Positions 10,678 through 25,336 of a stretch of DNA of 64,000 nt are shown here, piece by piece. A model generated the notes under the pieces. It did no database searches, was not told the DNA's origin, and saw nothing but the letters and a program-made list of their open reading frames with translations. Each line of letters starts with the position of its first letter. The first letter of the stretch is position 1. The stretch is from the NCBI GenBank assembly GCA_003024175.1, contig MDYQ01000080.1, forward strand, positions 1-64,000. Reading direction: 5' to 3'. Source of the DNA: Planoprotostelium fungivorum. Its lineage: Eukaryota > Evosea > Variosea > Cavosteliida > Cavosteliaceae. A program made the position numbers and the translations under genes.

Positions 10678-13208
10678 ATGGGTGATGAAGGAGATCACAC
10701 TCCCGCAGAACACGATGGCGATGATTCTCTGAAAGGACCTTACTGTATATGTCGTGGACCAGATGATGGGTCTTCCATGATCTGCTGCGATTCATGTGAC
10801 GAGTGGTATCACCTCAAATGCATTGGAATGTCTTCGGGAACAGCTGACATTCTATCCCAAGCGGGCGAATTTCACTGCGATCGCTGCCGTCCGAATCAGA
10901 AGAAACAAGCACCGCCACCGAATTCACCACAAACAAATGGTGAGGATAGATAGACCCACATTCAAATCGATATGAGAGGAGATCTCACACGGTGAGTAGT
11001 GATAAAATCACCCAAAGAAGAGAAACCAGTCGTTCAAAGAGAGGCTTCTAAAAGACAAGCGAACAAGGAAAAAGAAAGAACGACACCTAAGAAGGTACGT
11101 CTTCCATCCTTCATCCATCTCTCATTCTTCTCTGTGACATTCTATCCTGCATACATCTTCCATCGGTATCACAATCTTCACATCTTACACTTCCTTCCAC
11201 ATCACATCACATCCTTCCCATCCAATACACCTTTCTCTTCATCTCTCTCCTCTCACTCATCTCCCTCTTCTCTCACTCATCATTGACATCCATCAGTCCC
11301 TCCCACCCACTCCAAAGAAGCCCACCGAAGAAGAAACGACCCGCAGCACCGCCCGCAATTGGATCGACGCCGCCCTCGGTGGTCATCAATCCTCCATCGC
11401 CGACGCCATCGAGTCCTCCCTCTTCTCCCTCTACAGATCAACGAACCGCGAGTACAAGACGAAACTGAGGTCCATACGATTCAACCTTCAAGACACGAAA
11501 AATCCACAACTTCGTGCCAACGTGATCAACGGCAGTCTCACCCCCAATGATCTCGTCACGCTGGACGTCGCAGCCATGGCATCGACCGAGATCGCAGAAT
11601 TGAGAAAAGCGAGAGACGAGCAGTCGCTGAACAATGTCGTGCTGCCGGAGGAGACGATCTCAGTCATCGCGAACAAGGGCAACGTGGATAATTCGCAGGC
11701 GGAAGTCATTGTACCCGATCTAGCGCTGCCGACGCTAAACTATCAGCCTGCACAGCCTGTTCCTATGGTCAATGCACCGGTCACGGAGATTGTTGTGAAG
11801 AGGAGCGAGGAAGAGAAGAGGGAAGGAGAGGAGAAGGGAGAAGGAGAGACGTTCGACATACCCAGTTTCGGGGAATTTCACAAGGTGAGTGGGTTTTAAG
11901 GTTTATCTCGTCATTCTTTGTACGTCTCGTTCATTCTAGGTTGATGAAGCTGATGTGATATCTCAGGAGAAGAAGAGGAAGACGGAAGATGATGTCATAC
12001 CTGAAGTCATCGAGGAGAAGGTGAGATAGTTTCATTGTAATGCGACTGTCTCATTCAATTGAAACATCGACAGATGAACACGTGGAGCGGGCAACTGAAG
12101 ACGTCCTCTACGAAATTTCACGTGAGAGGTGAATTGCACGCGAAATTTCGCACAAAACTCACCCGCCCAGGTACGCCCTCCAGCACGACACCGCCCAGCG
12201 TTGTAGATCACATGACGGGCGTCATCGTACAAGTGGGGAGGATGGACATTGACAAGATGAATCAGTACCTCAATCAGATCAAATTCTCCACATCGAGACA
12301 CCTCTGTCTCCTCTTATTAGAACCGGAAGGTGAATCTCATGACATCATCACGTCTCTCACAGTCGCTCATCTGATGTCATCACGTCTCTTCATCACGTGC
12401 ACGACATCATCATCGTCTTGACCATCACTCGCATGATGTCATCATGATCGATAACACTTTCTCATTCGAGACAGGTGAATCGGACAAGAAAGAATACGAG
12501 GAGAGCATTCAGTCCTTCTTAACGAACCGTAAAGCTCTCGTTGTGAACGCGGGACAGTTCAAAGAGAGTTTTGTCGTTCCAATAGAAGCGACATTAACCA
12601 CACCTCCATGGGCTGACACGATCGATCTGAAAGAGAGCGTCAACTGCTTCGTCGCCGCCATCATCATAGACGCGCCAAAGGCAGAGAAGAAGGAAAAGGA
12701 CAGAGAACATAAAAAAACAAAGTCTCATCATCATCATTCGAAACACAAGCAGAGGTAAAGAGGATGAGAGATGAGAAGAGTCTGACGGTATCGCAGGTCA
12801 CCCCGGGACAAGATGAGCAGCCCACCCCAGTCACAAGCCAATGTCTATACGCCGCAGCCGCTTCCCATGACCCAGCCCCCTCTATCACAACAGCAGCCTC
12901 CTTATCCTTACTTTCCCAACACGTCGTATCATGCGGGAGCGCCTTACATGTTCAACGGTGGTGGCTTCTATAACGCAGAGAATAAGAGTCAACCAGCATC
13001 TGTCGCTGTCCAACATCATGTTCCTCAGAGTGTGAATGCAATGGGTGGCTATGGAAGTGGTTACGTAACACAAGCATATGGAGGAGGATACACACAGAAT
13101 CAGCATCAGACGCCATCGCAGCCGACACCATCGCAGCCCATATCATTGGATCCCACAATGTTGTCACAACTGCAGCATCTGCTACAGACTCAGAATGTAA
13201 ATCGATAA
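10678..13208 (+). CDS. PHD-TFIIS-middle-SPOC transcription regulator (Bye1/PHF3/DIDO type)
   Basis: The first ATG gives MGDEGDHTPAEHD. Residues about 20-75 form a C4HC3 PHD finger (YCICRGPDDGSSMICCDSCD, then HCDRCR). A lysine-rich linker leads to a TFIIS central domain (STNREYKTKLRSIRFNLQD, NGSLTPNDLV), then an acidic stretch and a SPOC domain (WSGQLK...GRMDIDKMNQYLNQIKF...HLCLLLLEPE). This PHD-TFS2M-SPOC order is that of yeast Bye1 and animal PHF3/DIDO, which bind RNA polymerase II: the PHD reads H3K4me3 and SPOC can bind the phosphorylated CTD. A 40-nt intron after HKQ joins a last exon coding a Q/P/Y/G-rich low-complexity tail ending QNVNR. One 42-nt intron in the SPOC part could be retained without a frame change. 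AATAAA follows at 13274. Confidence 0.9.
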
Positions 13209-13273
13209 ATAGAAGAGAGTTGATGTCTGTGTCCAAATGCATGATGTTGTTGCGTCTCTGTGTGTAGACGGAG

Positions 13274-13279
13274 AATAAA
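13274..13279 (+). terminator. AATAAA poly(A) signal
   Basis: AATAAA 66 bp after the stop of the PHD-SPOC gene and only about 30 bp before the start codon of the p24 gene. Confidence 0.55.
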
Positions 13280-13307
13280 AAGATCATTCAAGAAACATCA
13301 TACAAAG

Positions 13308-14123
13308 ATGATCATCTCCAGAGGACTCACGCTTCTTCTTCTCGTCGCCATCGCTGCGTCTGCCCTTACCTTCCAAGTCGAACCGAAGTCAAAGGACTGT
13401 TTTCACAAGTACCTGCATGCAGGTTCTACCTCCACCATTACTTATTTCATTCTCCGTGGCGGTCTTTTGGACATAGACATGCAGGTGAGAGCGTTTCCGT
13501 GAAGAGGGAACACGTCATCATAAAATGAAGGTCACCGGACCGATTGGAGAGACCATCCGTTCAGGGCTCGTCTTTGAAAATGGAAACTTTGAGTTCCCCG
13601 TCGGCGTGTCTGGAGAGTTCAAGCTCTGCTGGAACAATGAGATGGCGAGGTCCATATCTCGATCCGTTTACGTCGATTGATCCTCTATAGATGGACGGCG
13701 AAGGTCGTCAACTTTGGTTGGGAAGATAATGGCGAGAAGGACAAGCCCGCAGGTGAATCATCGAACACGTCATATCTCCCAATGTAAACACCCTCTACAG
13801 CTGAGAAGCACACGGAGCCCCTCGATCAGACGACCGGCAGAATCGAATCGTTAGTCGCCAACGTGCAGAGTGATCAGATGCATCTCAGAGCCAGAGAGGC
13901 CAGACACAGAGAGAGTGAGTCTTCATCGCGATGAAGAGACAATGACTGGTCATCAGCTGCCGACAGCACGAACTACAGAGTCTTTTGGATGTCTTCTCTC
14001 TTATCTCTCCTTCTCATCGCTGTCAGCGTTGGGCAGGTGAGATGACGATGGAGAAGGAGGAGAATTGAATCGTTGCAGGTCGTCATGTTGAGAAGATTGT
14101 TCGCAGTAAAGAGGACTGTCTAA
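13308..14123 (+). CDS. p24/TMED (emp24/gp25L) cargo receptor
   Basis: A signal peptide (MIISRGLTLLLLVAIAASAL) is followed by a GOLD domain with the two expected cysteines (KDCFHKY and FKLCWNN), a coiled-coil stretch (SLVANVQSDQMHLRAREARH) and a single C-terminal membrane helix (WMSSLLSLLLIAVSVGQ). The short cytosolic tail is VVMLRRLFAVKRTV. p24 proteins cycle between ER and Golgi and help sort cargo, including GPI-anchored proteins, into COPII and COPI vesicles; the lipase at 25337 has a tail that could be such a cargo signal. Five introns of about 37-46 nt fit the frame. The tail has FAVKR rather than a clear KKxx end. AATAAA starts three bases after the stop. Confidence 0.92.
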
Positions 14124-14125
14124 AG

Positions 14126-14131
14126 AATAAA
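14126..14131 (+). terminator. AATAAA poly(A) signal of the p24 gene
   Basis: AATAAA within a few bases of the TAA stop codon, the usual spacing in this window. Confidence 0.6.
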
Positions 14132-14282
14132 GAAGAAGGTTCACGTTGCCTCATGGGCTGGCCCTGCCTGTGGACTTTAAATGCGTGATATTGGATTTAT
14201 TTAAATTTTCTAAGATTTTTCACATTCCGAAGCTTGTCGGAATTCATTTTCCGGCACGTTCAGCTCACAGAGAGCACACAAG

Positions 14283-15412
14283 ATGACTGAGACTATACAT
14301 TTCGAAAGCTGGGAGGAGTGCCTCTCAGATGAAGCCCTCGACGAACCCATTGTCCAATGTGTGGTGGTGGAACACGTCATCGACGATAATGTGTGCAGCA
14401 TCTGTTTGGATGAGCTGGCAGAACATAGGGCACAGATTGGTCTGTGTAAGCATAATTTCTGGTGAGAACACGGACTTACATCTTATCACCTCTCCGTTTG
14501 ATTTTGCTCATGTTCTGTGTCTATCAGCTGACTATCTTCGTTGTCACCACCCCATATGTCAGACATACATTCTATGATGTTGATATCATACAGTTATCCA
14601 TGCATCATCCGGTGGAGTACGTTTAAAAAGCAATGTCCATTGTGCAATTGTAAATACGAATCCATCACGGCCACCAATGGCTCAGACCCCTCGAAAGAGG
14701 AAATCTTACCTGCACCCACAGAACCTTTGCCAGGTAGGAGAAACAACACATCATCACCTCTTCTCACTCCACGTAGGGCAAAGGGGTGAGATGTTTGATA
14801 ACAATTGGTTCATCAGGAAGTTTGGAGACATGTTGAAAGAAGGAGAGAGGATACGAAGAACTATTGCTATCACGGGAGGAAACTATTCTGGACTAAAAGG
14901 TGTAGACATCGATCACATGTAACATGAACTCATCTTCTACAGGCAGGAAGGTGTATGATAGCTGGGACGAAGAGAAATTAGAGATGCTGGAAAAGATGAT
15001 ACCGATTCTCCGTGGCCTCATCAACTTCTTTCAGGTCGATGTCTAATCATCCCATCATGATACGATGTCTATAATCGTGTCGCCGTTCTCATTTCAATGG
15101 ACAGTTAGAAGACCACTACGACGCCCAAATGTTTCTGAACCAAATGTACGAAATCGAAGACGAAATGAAGATCCTGCATGCACCACGGGGGCGGTCATCA
15201 CAGGTGACATCATCCATCTCATCCTCTATAACATCCTCTCACCTTCGAATCAGGACGTACCCGTGAGAAGATACGGAGCCAACGACCTCGACCAATTGGA
15301 AGAAGATGAATATTACGATGATGAAGAGGAGGACGTCTATCACAAGCAGGAACAATTTAGAAAGAGCTCCCGGGGGTCAGCGGGAAAGAACAAGAGTGGA
15401 AGGCGTCACTGA
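14283..15412 (+). CDS. RING-H2 finger protein with acidic C-terminus
   Basis: The start MTETIHFESWEEC is the first ATG. A RING-H2 is built from two exons: CSICLDEL...LCKHNFW, then, after an intron of about 130 nt, YPCIIRWSTFKKQCPLC. The spacing C-x2-C...C-x-H-x3-C...C-x2-C supports an E3 ligase that binds an E2. Downstream exons code for a helical region (FGDMLKEGERIRRTI...WDEEKLEMLEKMIPILRGLI), another helix rich in E, Y and M, and a very acidic end (EEDEYYDDEEEDVYHKQEQF) finishing in basic SGKNKSGRRH. I do not recognise an orthologue; the C-terminal helices are not a domain I can name. About seven short introns are used. Confidence 0.8.
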
Positions 15413-15651
15413 TGAAGAGAGTGTGATGAGAAAATGTACAAATGTACACAATAGACATTACTGCAATTGGATGGTCTTGTCATGAGAAACGAAATCATAA
15501 AACTGAAACAGCACGCTGTTTCAATCGTCACTATTTGCAGTAGTATCCAGATCTATTCCATCTTTTCAGAACTGCTTGAGCCTGGCCATCGCATTACGCT
15601 TCAATGGCATCTGAAAGCTACCTGTCTCGCGCATCAGCCTTGTACGTCTTC

Positions 15652-16534
15652 TCACGCTTCTCTTGTTCCTTCACCTCTTTTGTCGTCCAGCTGATAAGTA
15701 TAGCCGGCCGTCTGGTAGTTTGTCGCACCAAAGTAAAAGTCATACTCTCCTTGATGATCGACGTTGAACTTCCAGCTGCCGTCGTCTGTTGTCCTATAGA
15801 CACAAGTGAGTGAGATGATGAGAGCTGTGGGTGACTCTCACTTGGTCGCCCGAAGAACAGAGAGGTCGGGGGAAGTGATGACGACGGTTACGTTAGATAG
15901 GGGCTGCACCATATGGTCAGCTACGTGGTCGGTGGACGACACACCTTCTGAGTCAGAGCATCGACCACTGTGCCAGACAGCTCGTAGCAGAGAGAGGGGT
16001 CTGTCCACACGATGTTCCAGGTGCCAGTGTTTTGGTCTTTGGTGATGTTGGCGATGCCACCTGTTCCACAAGCCAAGTGCAAAAGCATGTTCTGGGCGGG
16101 ATAGGGAGGTTGGTCGGGATAAGGACCGCCCTTAGAAACGACTGTGACGGCGGCTCCCTCCATCTGAGCTGCACACTTGATCAGAAAAAAGATGGCCCAT
16201 CTAACGGAGAGATCTCACGGGGTACAAAGGTCGCGTTCGTGTCAGCGATCAGAGAGGACCAAGAGAGACCCTCCTCTCCCCAAGTCTGGCAAACTGAGGG
16301 TGGCGCTTGACCTTGCGAGCATGTTCCGTAGTCTGTAGGATTCGGGTTCTGAAGAGGTTGACACAAGTTGAAGTACCACTGCTGTGTTGTATATGAACCA
16401 TCATTAGGGACGCCCTTCCAGAGGGTGTCTGTCTTTGTCTTGAAGGCAGAGAGGTCGATGTCATTGTAGGTGCAGCTGTTCCAGTCGGCGGACACCAAGC
16501 TGAAGAGAGCGAAGAGCAGGAACCTGATCCTCAT
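15652..16534 (-). CDS. Secreted protein with MRH-like (lectin-type) domain and C-terminal beta domain
   Basis: The start MRIRFLLFALFSLVSA is a signal peptide; an upstream in-frame ATG at 16561 would add nine residues. The ectodomain carries a cysteine pattern (SCTYNDIDL, WYFNLCQPL, YGTCSQG, SVCQTW, MLLHLACGTGG, PSLCYELSG) that resembles mannose-6-phosphate receptor homology domains, which recognise N-glycans or fold in Atg27-like proteins. After it comes VTVVITSPDLSVLRATR and a second small beta domain (DGSWKFNVDHQGEYDFYFGA) of GOLD or carboxypeptidase-regulatory flavour. I find no membrane helix, so it may be luminal or secreted. Four introns of about 41-45 nt. The domain call rests on cysteine spacing only. 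Confidence 0.62.
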
Positions 16535-16903
16535 TTCGTCTGTTATGTTATGTTTCAACACTGCGAGAAATCTTTGACGCTGACAAACATCATGACGACA
16601 TTCGTTCCGAACTAGGAATTCTCGCCCCTTATTATTAATACAAACGCGAATAATAACCCCCTTTTGAGTGATCTGTCACGACACACAAGGGGCACCTCTG
16701 GCAAAGTTCTGTTTATCCTCTGTGCAGTTTACATCTCTCTCACAACTCTAATGGTTCATGGTGGGTGGATTCGCCGTCTTTACCTTGTACTTGTTCCTAC
16801 CCTCCATCAGTCTCTCCACGACATATCTTATTCTATTCGTTCTACATTCTATGCATGATATAGGATGTATCGTAACCTTCTATTCTACGTATCACACGTG
16901 TCT
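16535..16903. other. Intergenic stretch, promoter of the MRH gene
   Basis: About 370 bp between the start of the MRH-like gene and the stop of the PTP-SH2 gene, both on the minus strand. It has AT-rich patches (TTATTATTAATAC near 16629) consistent with a promoter. No gene or repeat seen. Confidence 0.5.
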
Positions 16904-20959
<4,056 letters not shown>

Positions 20960-21751
20960 TCCTGCCTGATTCCTCCTCTTCTCTTAAGTTACTGCCTTTG
21001 GGTGTCTCAGGTATATCCAGAGACAGATGGAAAATCCCAAACAGCAGCCTGTGAAAAAACTCCTCGAAAGAAGATGATGACCTTCCCTGGCCCCTTCCGC
21101 TCTGTCTCTCCGCAGGTGCGCGAATAAGACAGAATAAATTTCCCGCTATCTTTTATTCTTTTTTTAAAAATAGAAGACATCCGCTGTTGGCCCAATGTCC
21201 TTCACCTCCTTCCACCTCCACTCTTCTCTCTTGTCTTCCATAAAAAGCTCGAACATCCACCCCCCAAACCCTACCACAGAAAATCGTGCGGGTGGCTGTC
21301 AGCCCGTGTCATTGGAAAGGAAGGACAAGTGCCCCTCAGCCGGGTTTAGTCGCGACTAAACCCTTTTGTTCAAGTTTTTCAGTTTCTATGGATTATTCAG
21401 GGCGAAGGCCGTTCAGGGTACTCCGGTCACCGAAGAGGGCATCCTTTCCCGAGAACAGCCTGTATCCCTCCAAAAATAAAGATAGTGATTATTCACAATC
21501 TGCCAAACACTACTGAGGCAGTTTATTTTCCTTACTCATTAGTTTAAGGCTAATCCTTACTGTGACGCCGCTATATAACACAACTGCGCTACACTCTTGA
21601 TCTATTATGGGTACGGATGGCAGTGGCCCAAACCTTAATCATGGCTGTATAGACATCGTCAAATTTCGAAAAGTTCTCAGTGATGCTGTTGCATGAAAAA
21701 TGTTTCACATCACGATGGTCATGACAAGAACAATTCACGAGACAGAGACGT
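20960..21751. other. Intergenic region upstream of the CUE-ANK-PTP-SH2 gene
   Basis: Nearly 800 bp, one of the longest gene-free stretches. It should contain the promoter of the PTP-SH2 gene and the 3' flank of the PP2C gene. It holds a perfect 22-nt palindrome (21342-21363), an A/T tract near 21150-21170 and several AATAAA words. Short frames on both strands look non-coding. A structured RNA cannot be excluded but I recognise none. Confidence 0.5.
21342..21363. other. Perfect 22-nt palindrome
   Basis: Two 11-nt arms, GGGTTTAGTCG and CGACTAAACCC, meet with no spacer. It sits about 380 bp upstream of the PTP-SH2 start. A dimeric protein-binding site is one reading; the function is unknown. 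Confidence 0.85.
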
Positions 21752-23535
21752 TTATGTGATGGTGGACATGACATTCTGAGTGTCCGCCAGCTTCACGAGG
21801 AGTACGGTGGTGTTATCCATGTTCCTCTGCGGTGCACGTGTCTTCACCATCTGAAGTAGACCCTTACATATCGAATCCACGTCTCTGTAATACTCTCGAA
21901 TGATATATCGACAGGCCTCCGTGTCTGTGACGACGTCCCAGAAACCTAGAAAGAGTGAGAAACGACTCTTCATCCTCTACATTACAAAATAAATTTATAA
22001 ATATGGTTCTGGGTAGAATTGTAGATGCACACGAAGGAATAAAATCTGAATTAAAAATCGCACGGGAAGTAAAGAGATGATGTCTTATCGATGTCTAAAC
22101 GAATCATCTCACCGTCTGATGCCATTAAGAGGAAGAAATCATCGGTCGTGAGCGGCATGGACACGATGTCTGGCTCGGCAATGAGACCGCTCGCCTTCCC
22201 CGACGTGTATTTCTCGTGCTTGAAGATGAAGTCACCGAACGAGCGAGAGACAGCAAGAGAGACGGGGTGCCACACTGGATGTCTTAATCGGCTGGTCTAG
22301 AGAGGAGTTCAGTGGAAGACATGGGGTGGTGATGAGATGCAAAGGTGACAAAGAGATGAAGAGAGGGAAAGACGGAGACGATGATGGTCCGTGTGATGGA
22401 GTGATGGAGATGATGTGACGATGGAAGATGAAGTTGTTCTCACATTGGTGATGATGCCTCCGACTTTCTCGATTCTCGACTTCTCCGAGTCGACCTTTGG
22501 AGTGTGTTGTGTGGTGAGCTTGACTGAATTTCCTCTCTGGCACAGTATGGCTGCAGAATCTCCCACATTGGCCACCCACAGTATTCCCTTCACGATGAGT
22601 CCAACACAAGCGGTAGAACCTGTTCGTGTCACCCTTCACCTCTGCATGGAATATGACTCACCGATCTGATCTGAGATCTTTTTCTCTTTGCAAAAAGTTT
22701 GATAGTCGACTTCGGTGGAGTCGAAGGCTTGTCTCAAAGCCATTTCTGTGTCCTGCTCGAAGAGGGGATGACCGACTACGTTGTTATGAAGGTGCTCGGC
22801 CACGTAATTGGCGCACTGCTGTCCTCCGTGACCGTCGTATACTCCAAAGAAGGCATAATCATTCGTCAAGTTTGTGCGAGTCGTGGCAACCGTTTCTATA
22901 GATTGCATATCAGATGATAATCATTCAGACATCGGAAGCGATTCGAAAGCAGGATGTGAGCGGATGAGTGCATGAGACAGAGGAGAGTGATTGATCTCAC
23001 CCTCTCCGATGGGCTGTGGCATTTTCTCCTCAGAAGGCTCAATTGGTGCAGGAGTTGGAGGAGGAGCTGGTCCAGGGCTCTTCTTGAAGGGAACGACGAC
23101 TCGAAAGTCTTCATTAACCTCGCGAGTCCCTCTATCACTCTGTGATCCAATGTTGGTCGTGATGAAAAGAGAGTCTCGCCGCCGTTCTGGAGGTCTCTCT
23201 TTCTTTGGTGGTGGTGGTCTTGAAAAGTTATCATCGTCGTCTTTCGACTCTGATTGCCCATTTTCGGCTTTGTTTGTGTTCTCCTCTGAAGGCTTTGAAA
23301 ACAACGGTGGAGGCATTTGCTCTGACGAGCGTCTTAATACATCTGCCTTCCTCTTTGTTCCTCCGTTTTCTTTGATCTCTTGGTCTTTCTTTTCCAGCTG
23401 ATTCATAGTGGGGAGTATTTTGTCAAGAGCTATCTCGGGGACCTCCCCACTATTCGCTAGAAACGATCCCGAAGAGGCATCAGATTCCTCCTCTTCCGTA
23501 TTCTGCCAGCTGAACTTGCCCGGCGTTAACGCCAT
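21752..23535 (-). CDS. PP2C-type serine/threonine phosphatase with long N-terminal extension
   Basis: The start MALTPGKFSWQNTEEEE is the first ATG in the reading frame. The first 230 residues are low-complexity, acidic then proline-rich (KKSPGPAPPPTPAPIEPSEE). The catalytic part has the PPM motifs in order: GTREVNED, FGVYDGHGG, TGSTACVGL, WVANVGDSAAIL, SLAVSRSFGDF, LMASDG and MDNTTVLLVKL, covering the aspartates that bind the two metal ions. PP2C enzymes act as monomers in stress signalling. The conserved part ends close to the stop at 21752. Introns are about 40-150 nt. The start codon overlaps that of the divergent small gene at 23534, so one of the two starts may be wrong; an alternative is MNQLEKKDQE downstream. 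Confidence 0.88.
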
Positions 23536-24022
23536 GTCTAAAGACCGGTTGGTGTTGTATCGTATCGCCAAAGAGTGCGGCCTCAGGGGGTTGGAATTTC
23601 CGTTGCATCTTCCCGAAGCAGAAATCCGATGGTAAGCAGATCTAAAGGTCCCCGTCAATCACGATAGGCCTGTATACTATGCAATATAGGCCCTCTTTTC
23701 GCATCAACATCAGGTCGATAGACAAGGCGTGGGGTGTTGATCTCTTCGATATCGATTCGTTTCATGGCAGTACACGAATTACCCGTCTCTCTAAAACGAT
23801 CTCGCTACCGTTGTTAGGAGCAATGACCTCCCGTTCTTTCGCGGCTTGAGAACAGCTGGTCAGGGCAGGTTCGCACATACTCACAAGATAGACTCTATCT
23901 CTACCATAGAAATTGCGTCGACCGCTCCCACCCCGACACCTACGCTCATTTTAAAAGCAGTCTCGATAGATAGATTAGATTCTGTTAAGGTGGGATACAT
24001 TGTGGGCACCCGGCCGGTGTGA
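23534..24022 (+). CDS. Small protein of unknown function
   Basis: Exon 1 codes MSKDRLVLYRIAKECGLRGL, then FPLHLPEAEIRW, and ends at GTAAGC. Exon 2 (...IDKAWGVDLFDIDSFHGSTR...) and exon 3 (...LILKAVSIDRLDSVKVGYIV, then GTRPV and stop) join in frame through two introns; two acceptors for the first intron are both in frame. Two AATAAA signals follow at 24133 and 24143, which supports transcription on this strand. I do not recognise a family. The ATG overlaps the start of the PP2C gene on the other strand. A purely spurious frame is still possible, but the three-exon consistency argues against it. Confidence 0.5.
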
Positions 24023-24132
24023 TGGGATGTGATGAGTTCTTCAGTCATCACCCTCCATATGATGGACGTTCTAGCGTACATTCATAATCAGCGTTGACCG
24101 AGGTGAGCGTAGTGGTGCGTGGTGTGAATAAG

Positions 24133-24148
24133 AATAAAAGTGAATAAA
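24133..24148 (+). terminator. Two AATAAA signals
   Basis: AATAAA at 24133-24138 and 24143-24148, about 110 bp after the stop of the small unknown gene and 44 bp before the Rab11 start codon. Confidence 0.5.
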
Positions 24149-24191
24149 AGATGTTTCCGAGGCCCGGGAGATCAGCATTCATCTGGCCATC

Positions 24192-25204
24192 ATGTCAAAG
24201 AGAGACGAGGAATACGATTATCTATTTAAAGGTAGATCCCATTCACGATGTATGATTTACTCTATTCAGTTGTTCTGATTGGAGATTCGGGTGTTGGCAA
24301 ATCTAATCTCCTGTCTCGATTCACTCGCAATGAATTCTCTCTCGAGTCTAAATCTACCATTGGCGTCGAATTTGCAACCAGAACTGTCAATTGTGATAAC
24401 AAAGTAATCAAGGCTCAGATTTGGGATACAGGCGAGGAAGATGAATTTCCCATCTTTCGAGATGTCTACAGGAGATGCTGACGATACTTTCAGCTGGACA
24501 GGAAAAATACCGAGCCATCACGAGCGCGTGAGTGTCGTCACTATCATCCTCTATCCAATGATTCATGTCAAACAGATATTACCGAGGTGCCGTAGGTGCA
24601 CTTCTCGTCTATGATATCACCCGAGGCGTTACCTTTGAACACCTTGAGAGGTAAACATGCTTCATTCTCCATCGATGGCCCTCGTGTTCATCTTCTCACA
24701 CGATCAGATGGCTCCAAGAATTACTCGATCACTCTGACAAGAACATCGTCGTGATGGTGAGATGCATGATGTAATGTCCATCTCTGACCCTCTCAGTTGG
24801 TTGGTAACAAGAGCGACATAGTCAACGCGAGGGCAGTATCGACCAACCAAGCGAAGGAGTTTGCAGAGAAACACAACTTGAGCTTCATCGAGACATCAGC
24901 TCTGGAGTCTACCAACGTTGAGATGGCTTTCACAAACATCCTCTCTCGTATGATTTCTATCCGAGTTTGTGTCATTTGTTCATCGATTGATTCTTGATGC
25001 AGAGATCCATCAGAGCATGGTGAGAAGCAAGAGCGTGCGAAGTGAGGCGGAAGAAGAGGAACACGAAGAGAAAAAGACAACGAGGGTGATCTCTTCGTCA
25101 CCATCACGATCCCATCAATCATCCATCCCTTCTAATCATCTTCACAGGTGGATATCTCCGACCCAAGGCCCACACCTCCCGAAGCAAAGAGCGGATGCTG
25201 CTAG
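24192..25204 (+). CDS. Rab11-family GTPase (recycling endosome)
   Basis: Begins [13 protein letters not shown], joined to [21 protein letters not shown]-motifs: GDSGVGKS, the effector loop [38 protein letters not shown] and ETSALES. The product ends GCC, the double-cysteine geranylgeranylation end. [19 protein letters not shown] and the FTNIL-x-IH box are typical of Rab11, which drives recycling-endosome and contractile-vacuole traffic in protists. Seven introns are used. The third intron, which splits the DTAG codons, starts with GC rather than GT (24432-24493); the GT alternatives break the invariant WDTAGQ sequence. The hypervariable region is acidic ([12 protein letters not shown]). Confidence 0.93.
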
Positions 25205-25336
25205 ATGAGCGGCTGTAACATGTCTATAGGTGGAACAAGTAAAAAGAAAAAAAGTCCTTCTTTGAAATGATATTTTCCGCAGCGTTCTCCGTCTTGCTGT
25301 CGTGACATTGACTTGTCATTCCCCCCTCCAGCAGTG

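Noticed and set aside
21286-21516. A 76-codon plus-strand frame around the palindrome
   Set aside because: No homology, no splice context, and it spans a perfect palindrome and AATAAA words typical of non-coding sequence.
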